DNA of 64,000 nucleotides from Salvator merianae (GCA_003586115.2 QVOM02000034.1:111726376-111790375), one strand, 5' to 3'. Numbered from the stretch's first letter, positions 1-11,533 are shown. Made by a program: numbers and translations. The notes: a model not told the origin generated them from the letters alone.

Positions 1-290
1 GAACACTGGAGTAAAGCCTTAGACAGGATCTACACATGCTGTGCTGATTATGGGCTAGATCTTCCTGTGGCATGCTCATGCAGATACAGCATTTCATAGG
101 AGGCCTGGCCTCCTGCTAGACTAGTCCACAACATAGACAAGGTGTTTCCTGAGAGCTGCTGACCCATACCAGCCTTAGGTACCATGCCACCATTGTGCTG
201 AGACTGTGGGCATGCAGTGGCTACTTGCACCTCATGCCTGGCCTCCTTCTGAGTGCAGAATCTGCATCTAGGAGAACACTAGTGGTGGCC
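1..290. repeat. Partial nonautonomous TIR element, family L (cut by window edge)
   Basis: The stretch around 85-170 (motifs GGAGGCCTGGCCTCC and CTAGTCCACAACATAGACAAGG, split here by variation) matches in order the right-hand parts of the copies at 12.09-12.49 kb and 24.55-25.06 kb. No reading frame is meaningful. The left end lies outside the window, so terminal repeats cannot be checked. Confidence 0.45.
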
Positions 291-1248
291 CACTTAAAAG
301 TAGTCATCTTGCAGGCAAGGTTGGGTTTTAGTTCTTGCCACTGTTATACAGACAGGTGGCAGCAGCAGGAATAGCCCATGCTCCATTCTGGAGCTTGGTG
401 ACATTTTGATAAGCCAACTTCTGGGGTAATTTTTTGAAGTAGAGTGAAAAGTTCATCTTTGAAGCTGGAGTAATTTGGTCCTCAGCTTTGAAGGTAGGCT
501 GGGCCAGACGTTGAGCAGGTGACTAGCTGCTTGTCCTATCCCACTCCACCATCTTCCTAAAGTCAAACACTTTTTCTAAGCCAAACACTATTTTCATGGC
601 ATGTACCATTGATATATGTGTAGAAGAAATCTTACAGTCTCTCAGGTTTTGAATCTCCATTCAACCATGGAAGTACACTAGTTGATTTTCAGCCATTTAT
701 TGCCTCTCAGACTAAACTACTTCATAGGGTTGTTGTAAGGGTAATACAGGGGAAGATGGTGTTTGTGATCTTGAGACTTTTGGAGGGGTTGTTTATGATA
801 TCCTTCTGGATTTAATTCTTCTGGCCCAAAAGAAAAATGTGTTTTCTTGATCTGAAATTTTCAGAAAAATCAGAACCAAAGCAAGAAAACAGAAAAACCC
901 AATATATGTAAAATATAACAGCTGCCACCACAACAGATATTAGTTTCTCTGGTGGAATGCTCATTCAATCTAGTAGAAAAAGGATCCATAGTAATAATGC
1001 AAAATCCAGAATTTTACTAGCCCAGTTATTTTAGGAAACAGAATAAACATTTTGATAAGAATGAAAGGATACTTCTCTACCCCAATGGCTCACAATTAAG
1101 AAATCACTGGGAAAAGGTTATGGATATTTTATTATTATTAATATTTTGGTACTATGGACTGCAGGGGAATTGGGGTCAACCACAGTTTTATAGGATTGGT
1201 TTCAAGCCAGAAATGAAAGAAATTGCGTTTATCAAAGTCATAGGGCAT
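291..1248. other. Noncoding stretch, no recognised feature
   Basis: AT-rich DNA without a credible coding frame or recognised repeat. Short ATT runs occur near 1130-1145. Confidence 0.5.
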
Positions 1249-1599
1249 TAGGGATGTGCACAAATTTTCATTTTCAATTTGCTGCCGAAGTGAAAATCTG
1301 TATTTTTGCTTCGTCAGTGAATTACATTGTCAAAAATTGAATTAATTGCATTCATTTTTGCATTTTTTGCAGTGTTTTTGCCATTGGAAATGCCATTGGA
1401 AATGCCATTCTCATGGGTTAAACACAGCAAAAGCTCAAATATTCGAATGAATATGTCATTTTCACAAAAGGAGAGGTTGGTTCGTTTTGATTGCATGGGG
1501 AAAATGTGAAAAAGGGCATTTTTGACTTAATGCAAATATTTGTGAATTTGAAGTATTTGATTGAATGTTCAAATGTAAATTGAAATTTGCACATCTCTA
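1249..1599. mobile_element. hAT-type MITE, 351 bp
   Basis: The left end reads TAGGGATGTGCACAAATTTT and the right end, reverse-complemented, reads TAGAGATGTGCAAATTTCA. The flanks are TAGGGCAT (1241-1248) and TAGACCAT (1600-1607), 6 of 8 bases alike. An 8-bp target duplication with TA(G)GG-type ends fits the hAT superfamily. There is no transposase frame, so the element is nonautonomous. The body is AT-rich and includes a small tandem CCATTGGAAATG repeat near 1381-1408. Its ends resemble those of the GC-rich elements at 37.4 and 59.2 kb. Confidence 0.8.
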
Positions 1600-1607
1600 T
1601 AGACCAT

Positions 1608-1915
1608 TTCTGTGTGGCATGGCTCATCCTGTGCTGTGCTGGCCAGTGCAAGGTAGCCTGGCACATTCTGGGCTTTACTAGTCCTAGCACACAGTAAGAT
1701 CCATCCACATTTCTGATGGCCTGCCCAGGCCCAGCTGCAGCCACTGGCTTTGAAGGCCAGGCCTAGTTTTGATGGCTGGACAAAACCCTCAAAAACTGAG
1801 AAGTTTCATTCCTGGCCTTCAGTGCTTATGACCGGGCTTTTTTTTTGGCAGAGCACCAACTTATGGTGACACTTTGCTGTGCACCACCAAAAAGAGCCTC
1901 CTGCATACCAGAATA
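1608..1915. repeat. Interspersed repeat, family J
   Basis: Collinear with 63345-63645. Shared landmarks in order are a TTCTGYRTGGCAY start, a CTAGTCCTAG core, a CATTCCTGRCYTT block and a GGTGCACAAC-like end. It abuts the target duplication of the hAT MITE on its left, so that MITE may have inserted at its edge. Superfamily unknown; no protein frame. Confidence 0.55.
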
Positions 1916-1986
1916 GTGGAATGTGTGCCTTCTACATACAGCCTGCTATTGCAGAATACAACAGATCTGCTGATAAATAACCTATG

Positions 1987-2178
1987 GTTCTTTCTGCACT
2001 TACCTTTATCTCAGTTTAGGAAAGAGTCCAAGGGCCTGCTTTCCACATGATAATGTGGAACAGAGCAGGACCAGCCACCCCCTACTAATATGTTCCTAGT
2101 ATGCTTTGCCCCACACTAGCGTTTGGAAAGTAAGCCTCTGGACTCTTCATGAACTGGGATAAAAGTCAGTATGGAAAG
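1987..2178. mobile_element. Short TIR element (about 190 bp)
   Basis: The left end (TTCTTTCTGCACTTACCTTT) pairs with the reverse complement of the right end (CCTTTCCATACTGACTTTT) and pairing continues into ATCYCAGTTYA. The centre is GC-richer and noncoding. It belongs to the group with TTTCTGCACT termini. Exact ends and target duplication are unclear. Confidence 0.55.
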
Positions 2179-2187
2179 GGTCATAAT

Positions 2188-2597
2188 GGGCTTTTTCGCA
2201 CTTTCCATCTTATCCCATTCTAAGGTGGAATAGTCCCTATGGTGCAGCAGCCATCCACACTGTGAGGGCTGGAACGGGCTGGAACCAGGCTTCCAGGATT
2301 TGCAGTGTGAATGTCTGGCTGCCCACCATGCCAGCAGCTGTGGAAATGTTCAGCCAGTGCCATGGTCACTGGGGTCATGACATGCAAGTACACTGTTACA
2401 TCTGTGGTCTGCAGTGTTTGCATCCAGAAGTAGGTGTGAATGCTGCTTACCAGGAGCAGTCCAGCCACTCCCAGTACAGCTGTGGACAACAATTTGCAGG
2501 TGCTCCCAATTGCTAGGTCCTCCACAAAATGTGGATGCACTGTGCTAGTGAGCATCCAGAAGATCACTACCACTCCAGTGCACATGCAAACAGGCCC
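2188..2597 (-). mobile_element. Nonautonomous TIR element, family B
   Basis: The left end GGGCTTTTTCGCACTTTCC and the right end GCAAACAGGCCC are the two family B termini, placed here in reverse relative to the copies at 11.2, 32.1 and 49.8 kb. The interior shares the block GTGAATGCTGCTTACCAGG and a CCACACTGTGAGGGCTGG block. Frames of 126 and 84 codons occur but have no recognisable product and are not conserved between copies. Confidence 0.75.
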
Positions 2598-3596
2598 CAA
2601 GTCTAAGATGTTTTTAAAAGTTAAACTGGAGATGATAAAAATTAATGGTACCTGGCTTGTGGCATTTTTTTTTTAATACATCTTAAACATTCTCCTTTGC
2701 AAACTGCGCTACATTTGCCATTATCACAGGGCTGAGTGAGTGCTTTAAGGAAATAAAGCAACACAAGCGAATATTATACACAGTCCTCAGACAAATTTTG
2801 CCATGACTGAGAATGTAAGCCTGAAAACACATTTCATAGGTTTGTTTGAAGACAGATCAAACAACTGAATGTGTGATGCCTTGAAGTCTGTGGAAGGAAA
2901 ATAGAATACAAACGCCACAATAAACACCATCAATTAAATAAAAAATGGAGCATTGTAGAGTAATCCTGTATTTTTCAAATCAACCAAAGCATTTTGTTGT
3001 TGTTGTTTGCGAGGCTGCATCAATGAGGTCATTTTTCCCTCTAGTCTTCCAGGTGTCTGAGAGGTGAGGCGGACAAACCCCTCCTGCCTCTGTAAGACTT
3101 CTGTAACAGCTGAGACTGTTCTGTAACCCCTGAGACTTCTGTAACAGCTATGGAGGTGACTTATACTCTTGGGTTGCTTTTGTCATACTGACTGATTGAT
3201 TAATTGATTGATTGATGTTCCATGACTAGTATAGATACAAAAGTATGGATAAAATATATGGCTATGTACAACATAAAACAATATGTCTAGACATGTTTAA
3301 AATAGTTGGTATTTGTTTAAAAACCTGTGTCTTGAAGGCTGCTTTTGTTACTGGAATCACTTCTTGGCTACTGTTTGAAGGTGTGTAGGGGCTAAGATGA
3401 ATCAAGAGCATGCAGCCATAATCGCTGCCAGGTGCTGAAAATATGGAGTATTTTGGCCATACTTCCTATCCCTGGCATCAATTCCTGTCTCGTCTTCAGC
3501 TCTACAAGGTGTGTTCCACTGCTTGAGCATCCTCTTGGAGCTCCAGGGAAGAATGTAGGGTAAATCATGCCCCCACAATCCCAGGGTTGAATTTCT
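2598..3596. other. Noncoding stretch with possible conserved block and short GATT repeat
   Basis: No coding evidence. The part at 2690-2935 is free of recognised repeats and has the even, motif-rich look of conserved noncoding DNA, a weak impression only. A GATT/GATTAATT run lies at about 3186-3217. Confidence 0.4.
3186..3217. repeat. Short imperfect (GATT)n repeat
   Basis: About seven imperfect GATT units are visible directly. Confidence 0.7.
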
Positions 3597-3924
3597 GTGC
3601 CCCTTTCTGCCTCATTTGGATGCAGCTTCAATGTGCCTAGGAGTGGTACACTTACAGTGCCACTTCCAGGTCCCTGGCCAAAACAGAGCCAGGTCTGGCA
3701 TATCATCCTACAGGAGTGTGCTGTCTACACGCTTTTAATGGGTCTAGCCAATGGGCAGGATATGGTGCCATTTTGGCACAGTATCTCATGCCATTGTCCC
3801 ATCCAATATTTACAGAATGTACTAGTAGAGGTGGAGGGCCCTCCTATTCCGCACCAGCATATGAATAGCAGGAGCCTAGTATGCTCCATGGGAAGGTGTA
3901 CCAGCTAGTGCAGAAGCGGCTTTA
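3597..3924. repeat. Probable TIR element related to families A/L
   Basis: It starts at GCCCCTTTCTGCCTC and ends near AGTGCAGAAGCGGC, an inverted counterpart of the family ends. The internal GGTGCCATTTTGGCACAGTATC matches the family L copy near 9740 in part. Ends are not certain and no target duplication is clear. Confidence 0.45.
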
Positions 3925-4889
3925 GATTAAGATTTCTGTTACCTGCTGTTCCTACTTGGGAAATGTCTTAAAATTCATGATGCTCAAGCTCACTGCTTTA
4001 AATAGAAAAGAAAATTAATTCCAACAAATATTCACACTTACCAATCTGCATTAGATCCCTATCTTCAGTTGGTATAGCATTTTTTTTTTATTAACCAGAT
4101 TGTCAATAAGATTTTTCTTTGTGTATGTATTAAGAACTTAGCAGTGACTGCAAGAAATCCTCTGATAGCATTGACAGGTAACAGTTCATTTTCATGATTT
4201 CACATAGCAAAAAAAAATTGTGCTACAAGAGTTACTGTCCTGTTACAAATCCATGAGACTTTTTTTATTATTATTCTTAAAATATAATCCTTTTGCACTT
4301 TGAAAATAAACCACTGGTGTGTTTTTTTCTCAGACAGAGCTTGACCTTGTACAGAATACAATTTATGGGCAAAACAGATTAAACCAAAATGTTTGCAATC
4401 ACTATATGTAATAGTTTCAGAGAGAAAAAGGCTTGTGGCTTTCACTTTAACAGAAACCTGCGGATCTTTCCAGACTGCATTCCCCATGGGAGATGCCCTT
4501 TCTCCCTATTCTTCCTCAATGCCCTCAAAAGGCTCTAGCAGCTACTAGGAACAATTGCAAACGAAGTTTGCATCAACATAATAAAAAATGGGTACCTCTT
4601 GAGCGCTCCAGGGACCTGGCAGGCAAATGTTCCCTCCTGCATCAGGCCTATAGGCTGCCCTAGGGGTGCAAAAAGCACGCTTGGAGTTGCCCTATGTGGA
4701 GGGTGGGGTGAATGTTCCCAAGGGCAGATTGTATCCTCATTTACCACTCCCCACACTGTGTAGAATGAGGGCGGTGCAGAAGACAAAATATAAGCCGTGA
4801 TTTCCATATGGCCCAGCTTAATGTTGGACTGAAAATAGCCACCTTCTGGGTCCATTTATGGTCTGATGTTATACAGCAACGAGTGTGGA
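3925..4889. other. Noncoding stretch, possible eroded TIR element at 4590-4860
   Basis: The first 600 bases hold only AT-rich DNA. From about 4590 the GC content rises and short matches to the TIR families appear (for example GGTGCAGAAGAC near 4772), which suggests an eroded copy. Confidence 0.35.
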
Positions 4890-4927
4890 CCTCACAGCTG
4901 TGGAATGTTCATCTGTGATGTTTTCAG

Positions 4928-5074
4928 GCCGGGGGAAGTTGTTGTGTGGGAGGCTCCAGGCCCACCACAGAGGCAGAAGGTTTGCTGGTCATGCCTTTGT
5001 GACTGGCATGTCTCCTGCCTCTGTGGTGGCCTGGGAACCTCCCACACCACAAATAGCCTTTCCCCTGGCTGTCT
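4928..5074. repeat. Foldback element (inverted repeat)
   Basis: The arm at 4944-4976 pairs with 5015-5047 (about 33 bp, few mismatches; core CTGCCTCTGTGGTGG). Weaker pairing extends outward to GCCGGGGGAA and TTCCCCTGGC. The centre, near 4996, also pairs (CATGCC with GGCATG). Overlapping frames here are by-products of the palindrome. Confidence 0.65.
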
Positions 5075-5094
5075 GGAATCTGCCCGAGTTTCTC

Positions 5095-5645
5095 CTTCTT
5101 TGCACTTACCTGGTTGAACCTGGTATAGAGCAGACTACCCCGTAATGGGATATACAGTCCATCCCAAGCTGGAACAGATTGCTCCTGGCACAAAACAGTG
5201 CCATCTTCATTAGGACAGCCTGTTCTGCACCAGACCCTGCACTGGCTCTGAAGCTTGCACCAGCTTTGGAGTTAGTGTGGGGGACCTCCAAAAACTCCTT
5301 CAGAGCTTCTAGAGGGTGCATTTCAGTGATATGACTTGTTGCACCACTGAAGTGGGGCCCCTGTGGTATACTGGACTACAGAAGCATGCCATCTTCATGA
5401 CTTTCTGGTCTGGTATATCACCTGATAGTATGTCAGTAGACCTCCACATTGAGGTCTACAAATAAACCAGACTAGGATGCCCTTTGGACACCCTAACCCA
5501 GTCTATACTCTGTCCTGTGTGGATGGAACATACTAGGAGAGGGAGGGGCCTCCCTTGCCCTGTTTCAGTGGGCAGAAGGGATGTCCCTAGGTCCTTTCCT
5601 TTAATACACTAAAAGCACACATGGAAAGGAACAAAAAGTAAAAAC
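5095..5645 (+). repeat. Nonautonomous TIR element, family A
   Basis: Shares ordered blocks with 14205-14735: a GCACTRGCTCTGAAGC block, a TTGTTGCACYRCTGAARTRG block and a later TCTATACTCTGTCC / TTTATGCTCTGTCC block followed by GGCCTCCCTT. It starts with CTTTGCACTTACC. No transposase is present. Confidence 0.5.
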
Positions 5646-7121
5646 TTCCCACAATTTCACTGGAACTGCATGGGATGGAGAGGAAACGTGTGCAGACTCT
5701 AGGTATAAAATGGACCAATCCTTCTTAATATGGATTAAGAAGATACTGTTTTTTCACAGGAAGCTGTAAAAGGCAGTGAAGTTGGGAGAACTAAGCTGGA
5801 AGGAAAAGCACTTCCACTGCTGTGCTTCCTAGTTGGACACAAATAAAAAGAAGAAGCAAAAATAAGATACAGAATGTGATGGTTGGGGTAACAGTAGCCT
5901 GTCTGTGTACAAATCCTTTATTCTAAAATGAGATAAGATGTCTAGCACCACCTCAATAGAAGATGATACACAAGGCCTCCGGATCCCTAAGAACAAATAT
6001 GTAATTGAAAGCTCTGATTACCAACTAAAACAGTGGCATTTGAATGCTTTGGCCAAATAATACACTTGACTCAAGACCTTGTGTACCTTTTCTATGGCAA
6101 TAGTAGATGGTTGATGCCTTTTCACTCGGATGTCTAAGACCATCTCCATTCTTTTTTTATCCATTGCATTAAATCCAACCATTAAGCTTGTTTTTCAGTT
6201 TTGCTTGAAACAAACATACAGTGTAGAGAAAGAAAGGCACAAGAACAGTAGGGCACTGTTTCAGTGCTGTGGGTATGTTGTAGAGAATGTTCTAAAATCA
6301 GAGTTCTGTTCCTAATTCAATTATGGTGCACGCCAGAGAACATTTTTGAACTCTGTGTAGGGTAAATGCTTGAACAGACCTCCGCTATAATGGTGCCTTC
6401 AGGGGTTTCTTAGCTTAAAGTATTCAGAATCGGTGACCAGTCTGCTTTGCTGAGCGATTTTAATGACTGAATATATAGATATTTACAGCAAAAACATGAC
6501 AAGCTCCTCGCTTAAATGTAGTAAACGATTTCACACTATCAACCACAAAAAAGAACACTGGCATGGAACTCAAAAGCAAAGTGGGTAAAAATAGATCCAG
6601 CTCATCATTTAAAGGAAATTACCCATACAGAACTCTGGGAAGTTGCCAGATCCTTGGCCTTCCTACACTGATGATAGAGAGAGAATAGCTGGAGAAGCAA
6701 TTAGTGGCAGGGTTCCTCTCCAAATACAATTGTCTCTTAATGGAGGTTACAACCTTAATGATGTCTGACTTTAATTATTCAAGAAGATCAACAGTTGTGC
6801 GGGGGGAGGGGAATTAGAAAAAAAATCACTACTTTATAATTTTCTGGGCTTTATGTTCCAGTCTTAACTGCTGGTTGGATGGATCTGTGCTCTTGTGATT
6901 CATGAGGACTTTCTTTGAATGACACCTAATGATAAGCATAATCCAGACCAGGCTTAGATCAATTTTTCAAGATTTCTATCTTCACATCATCTTTTTTAAA
7001 AAACTATTTTTTTCCAAACCATCCTTCAACTGAACAGTTTTTATAAGGTCACAGTTCCAGGAAAGTCATAGAGGCTAAAACGTTGCAAGCTGTTCCATAT
7101 GAAGCAATACATGGCTACACA
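5646..7121. other. Noncoding stretch, no recognised feature
   Basis: Unique-looking AT-rich DNA. Short frames only; a 61-codon frame at 6130-6315 has no recognisable features. No repeat family was recognised. Confidence 0.5.
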
Positions 7122-7326
7122 GGCTACATCCACACACATTCAAAAAAGCAAGTCAAAAGTGGCTTACAGATAGTAGCATGTGGATAATAGTGCTACCCTC
7201 CCACCTCTAATCCACTTTGGAAGTACATTTTATGGCCTTTAATGTGGATTAGATACACTAGTGTGTGGGTGCTATGGCTTCTAAGCCACTTCTGAACTAA
7301 TTTTTTTACTACAGGTGGATGTGGCC
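7122..7326. mobile_element. Palindromic MITE, family F
   Basis: The left end GGCTACATCCACACACATT pairs with the reverse complement of the right end (GGCCACATCCACCTG). Pairing continues inward through AGCAAGTCAAAAGTGGCTTA against AGCCACTTCTGAAC, with TCTAATCCACTT near the centre. Other copies are at 25.1 and 62.3 kb. Confidence 0.7.
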
Positions 7327-7636
7327 ATATATTTTATGGAGGAAAAACTGTTCCTATGCTGCATTAACTTACAGCCAAGCCATGCATTTGTAGTATTCAA
7401 AGTTGAAGCCAGAAGTAAAGTTTCTGGGTGAATCTTTTGACCACCACATATTGCTGAATTATAACTCCAATTGGCTCAAATCTTAGAGGCCCACACATTC
7501 AGCATCCTTAATCTATACTATCTGCTGTAATTATTTCCTTGAATAAATTCACATTGCTCTAAAATCTAGCCAGATACACCAGCAAGCAAGGTGCTGAAGA
7601 CCACACTGTGGAATCAACCAAAAAACTCAAAGAAGC

Positions 7637-7638
<2 letters not shown>

Positions 7639-7677
<39 letters not shown>
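7639..7677. repeat. (AC)n microsatellite
   Basis: Uninterrupted AC dinucleotide run of about 39 bases. Confidence 0.98.
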
Positions 7678-7679
<2 letters not shown>

Positions 7680-8534
7680 TGATAAGGAAGAAAGGAAGGA
7701 AGAATGTATACTGTATATATTTATTCACTAAAAACAAATATGTAAAATACCAATTAACAATTTGTGTAACAAACTTTATGAAATATATAGACAAAATCTT
7801 GTAGCAATATCTTATATACATTTTCAGTCCAAAAATGGTAATATATAAAAAAGTCCACAGTTGAGGATAATGATATCTGAGACTCCTGTAATGGCCTGAT
7901 ATGCAAATCTCTTGACAGGCAGATTTGATTCCATCAACCTTTTCATTGCTCTTTTTTCTATGTCCAAATATAATGCTAACCATCATTACTGTGATCACCC
8001 AAAATAGCAAATGATGGTCAGATTTGGCCTTAGGAAAAGTGGCACTTTATACTTCCTGCTGTTCAGTTATGTGCCCAGCCCCAGAACACAGTAAAGAGAT
8101 TACAGGATTTGATACCCATAGAAAAGAGACTGGTGATTGGCATTTTTTGGCTGGCAAATGCTGCATGATTCCATTCCACTGTGTTGTGCTCTTGATCATC
8201 TTATTGGTAGTGGATGAAGTCTGCCTCACCATAGAGATGGTCTTCTTTCAATGAACACAACTTGGTGATCTCCAAGCAGTGAACATTAATCCATCCATCC
8301 ACCCACCCACCCACCCACACAACTGAAGTGTCACAACTGATAGGACTAACATACGGATTTCTGGCTCCTTTAGACAGGATACTGAGTTAATTTCTGTGGT
8401 TTTGCTGGGGACCATGATTACTTGGGCTACTTCTGGGATGGAGCAGGCAAAATCATGACTTTTCATATTATGGAACAGTGATTTCTGAGAAGCTGCAGAC
8501 CAGAAACTCCAATTCCTGGTCATCCAAAGACCCA
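7678..8534. other. Noncoding stretch with short CCAT/CCAC repeat
   Basis: The frames of 127, 76 and 95 codons here are overlapping, antisense to one another or run into microsatellite sequence; none has a recognisable domain. A CCATCCAT/CCACCCAC run lies at about 8290-8320. Confidence 0.5.
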
Positions 8535-8690
8535 TCTACACATCAGCAAAGTGACAAGTCATTTTTCCCCCACATTATCTAACGCAAAGGTAGATTTTCT
8601 GAGTTCAATCGTGATGAAATAAAACAGCTTGACATTTGATGGATTCTCTCACTCTGAAAGTAGACTGAAGCTGGATTAAAAGATGTAGAT
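8535..8690. repeat. Partial palindromic MITE, family C
   Basis: Contains ACATCAGCAAAGTGACAAG, an ATTATCTAACGCAAAGGTAG centre and the right arm GAAGCTGGATTAAAA. The outer left arm is missing. Confidence 0.7.
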
Positions 8691-9387
8691 GGTCCCTGAT
8701 CTTGACAGTCAGTGGCATCCAGACTGTTCCTATGTATCCTATTCTATTGAAGCCTATGAAAACTTGAACTCCAGTGCAGGAGCATTTGAATAATTTCCTA
8801 ACAAGTCCAAAAATGTAATTGAATGTGCTTCTGGGAAACTGAAGTTGTGTCTGGCAGGAACTTTAGAAGTGGCTGAGGAAAATGTTACCTCTATAATTTT
8901 AACCTATGGTATCCTACACAATGAGGGTTTGTACTCAACTTTTTATCTTACCCTCCCTAATTGTAATTTGGTCCTTCTTTGAGATGATATTCTGCAGAAT
9001 CTGAGACTGTAAGCTCTCCTCAAGGCCCAAAGGACAAGAAGTGCCCTTTCAGAACTCACCTTTGGATTTCATTTCAGTGATCCTGGCTCAGAGTCATCCT
9101 TCTCCACCATTCGGACTGCTGTGGCTAGTTGCATTCTATGGAAAAGTGGAAGAGGAGGAGGAGAAAGCTGTAGTGCAAAATACATTAAAATAACTGCTTT
9201 TATTTATAGGAAAATCTCAACATATGGTGACTGCAGGTTGCATGTATAATAGAGGTTTCGTGATAAGTGAATCTCAACAGGATTAAAGTCAAATGAGCAC
9301 AAAATACATTTCCCAATAGCTTTTCAGGTGTGAAAGCTATCTCAACACCTTTTCCAAAGCTCATCTTTATTTTCTACTGACCATATT
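8691..9387. other. Noncoding stretch, no recognised feature
   Basis: No coding or repeat evidence was recognised. Confidence 0.45.
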
Positions 9388-9849
9388 GGCCATTTCCACA
9401 CTGCATGGGCTGTCTCACACTATGGTGGCTTGCTTTAGCTAAATCAGCCCAAGATGGATTGGGTTAGCTAGAGCTCAAGATAAGAACTGTTCTATGCAGA
9501 CACCCTGTCCTGGCTCAGCTTTGGAGGCTGAGAACAAAAATTCCCAGCCTTTGAAGTTCCCAGCTGGGGCATTTCCTGAAGGGTGCCCAGAAGTGGTGCA
9601 GATGCTAAACTGAAAAGGCTATGAGCTTGGAATTCCAATCCACAATCACGTGCTGTCTGCACATAGGCTGTGGTCCAATAAACCATGGTATAATGCTTGT
9701 GGACTGCTTGTAAGCAATTCACGGTTGGAGAAGGATACAGCACCATTTTGGCACTGTATCCTGATCTAAGACCTTGTCCTGTGCAGATGAACTACATGGC
9801 CTTCCAGTAGACTGGCCCATAGTGTGGACAACTCAGTGTGAAAAGTGAC
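9388..9849. mobile_element. TIR element, family L, with 3-bp target duplication ATT
   Basis: The left end GGCCATTTCCACACTGC pairs with the reverse complement of the right end (AGTGTGAAAAGTGAC). The flanks are ATT at 9385-9387 and ATT at 9850-9852. A three-base duplication with GGCC-type ends is compatible with the PIF/Harbinger superfamily. No transposase frame is present. The interior contains CAGTAGACTGGCCCA, shared in variant form with the 0, 12 and 25 kb copies. Confidence 0.6.
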
Positions 9850-10801
9850 ATTATCTGATGGATGGAATCATGATGGGAATAACCAGGGATTGGTTGCACA
9901 ATTTGTCATGTAAATGTTTGTCTTATGCAGTAGAATACCAAGAATACCCAACTTTTATTGGGTACTTGGGAAGTCCAAATTTTCAAGATTTCTTCTATTT
10001 CTCCTTTCTCAAGAATGTAGAGCTTTAGACTCCTTTCTGTTGCCAGTTTGCAATCTGGCTTGCAATTCGATAGTGTGCATATAAAATGGGAGAGGGGGGT
10101 GGCATTATAGGTCTCTTGGGGTTCACAATACATTAATCCTGTTTTGGGTGTGTTTTTATTCATTGCAAAAATTCCGTGACATCCTTTTTTCACTGAATTT
10201 ATCATTTATTCACTGAAAATACAACACAGTAAAGCAACATAATATCAACAATACCGAAAGACAAGAAAATACAAATCTCTTTAAGTAGAGCAGGGGCCAA
10301 AACAATAAATCCAAATAACAGAATAAATATACATTTTATGATTTCATAGGCTATTGTAGTATCTGTGGCAGGAGAACTGTGATGTATTGCGTTTACAAAA
10401 CATGCCTGTTATCTGCTGTTATCTGCTATTAGGATCATCAATATTTTGTGTCTATGAGCACACTGAGAAATTTATAAAACTGTCATGAGCAAGCTGCAAT
10501 CCCAAACTGTAATCACACTGCTAGGAATAAGAAGCAATGATTACTAATATTAGCAATGAAGACACAAATGTCCATTGCCTTGGGGAAGAGCTACAGTGGA
10601 TAAATGAAAGATATGAAATACATAAAATAAAGGTAACTTGCAAAGGCTCAAAATATAATGCCATATGTAAAACATTTTTGCCTTGTGCATCTGCATATAA
10701 ACTTAGGGTGTTTCCGCACATACCTAACATGATATGGATCAGTCCATCCATATCATGCAGTCCTCTGATCTAGCCTCAGATCCCCCAGATGGTGCAACAC
10801 A
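9850..10801. other. Noncoding stretch, no recognised feature
   Basis: AT-rich DNA. Frames up to 99 codons, on opposite strands, have no recognisable motif. Confidence 0.45.
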
Positions 10802-10939
10802 GGCTTTATCCAGACATTGCTTACTTATTCTGCTATATTTGGATATTTCAGAATGAAGCATGGATATTTCAGAATACCCATGCTTTATTCTGGAATATCC
10901 AAAAATAGAGGAGTTAGTAAGTGATGTCTGGATGTAGCC
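10802..10939. mobile_element. Near-complete palindromic MITE, family G
   Basis: GGCTTTATCCAGACATTGCT at the left pairs with the reverse complement GGCTACATCCAGACATCACT at the right, and pairing continues almost to the centre (GGATATTTCAGAATGAAGCA with GGATATTCCAGAATAAAGCA). It has about 60-bp arms and almost no loop. Confidence 0.75.
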
Positions 10940-11174
10940 AAGTAGATCTCATTATCAAAGTCTGCTGGCATTCTGGATTTTAAGTGGAAGAGGAGCCATT
11001 CAGATAAAATAGGCCCAGAAGAGGTCCACTGTCCAAATTAGAAGTGTAGAAAGGCCCTTACTTTACAATCTCATGAAAAAAGTACAGATGTTGTATGTCA
11101 CCTATCATATCCTATGTCACACATCTTCTCTACCAAAGGGCATATATCACGGAAAACTATTCCATAACAACAAG

Positions 11175-11533
11175 GGGCTGCTCACACTCGAGCACTAGTG
11201 AGTGTTCAGGCAACCACTAGCACATGAATCTGCATTTTGTAGACTGCTTCTAGTATGCAGCATTCACACCTACTTCTGGGTGTAAATACTGCAGGCTATG
11301 GTACAGCTGTGACTGCAAGCTCACACACCATGTCCCCGGTTGCCATGGCAGTGGTCGGATGTATCTGCAGCCACTGTCATGGAGGGCAGTCAGCATTCAC
11401 ACTGCAAGTACTGGAAGCCCATTTCTGGGCTGTTCCAGCTCGCACAGTGTGGATAGCTGCCACACTGTGTGGTCTGTTTTACCTTAGAATGGTAGAATTC
11501 TACTATTTTAAGATGGAAAGTGTGAACAGGCCC
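11175..11533 (+). mobile_element. Nonautonomous TIR element, family B
   Basis: The left end GGGCTGCTCACACTCGAGCA and the right end AAGTGTGAACAGGCCC are family B termini. The interior has the shared CATTCACACCTACTTCTGGG block and a GTCATGGAGGGC block, as in the 49.8-kb copy. A 98-codon frame is incidental. Confidence 0.75.

Noticed and set aside
7627..8010. 127-codon minus-strand frame with apparent membrane segments
   Set aside because: AT-rich sequence translates into Ile/Phe/Tyr-rich peptide, and the frame ends in the CA microsatellite.
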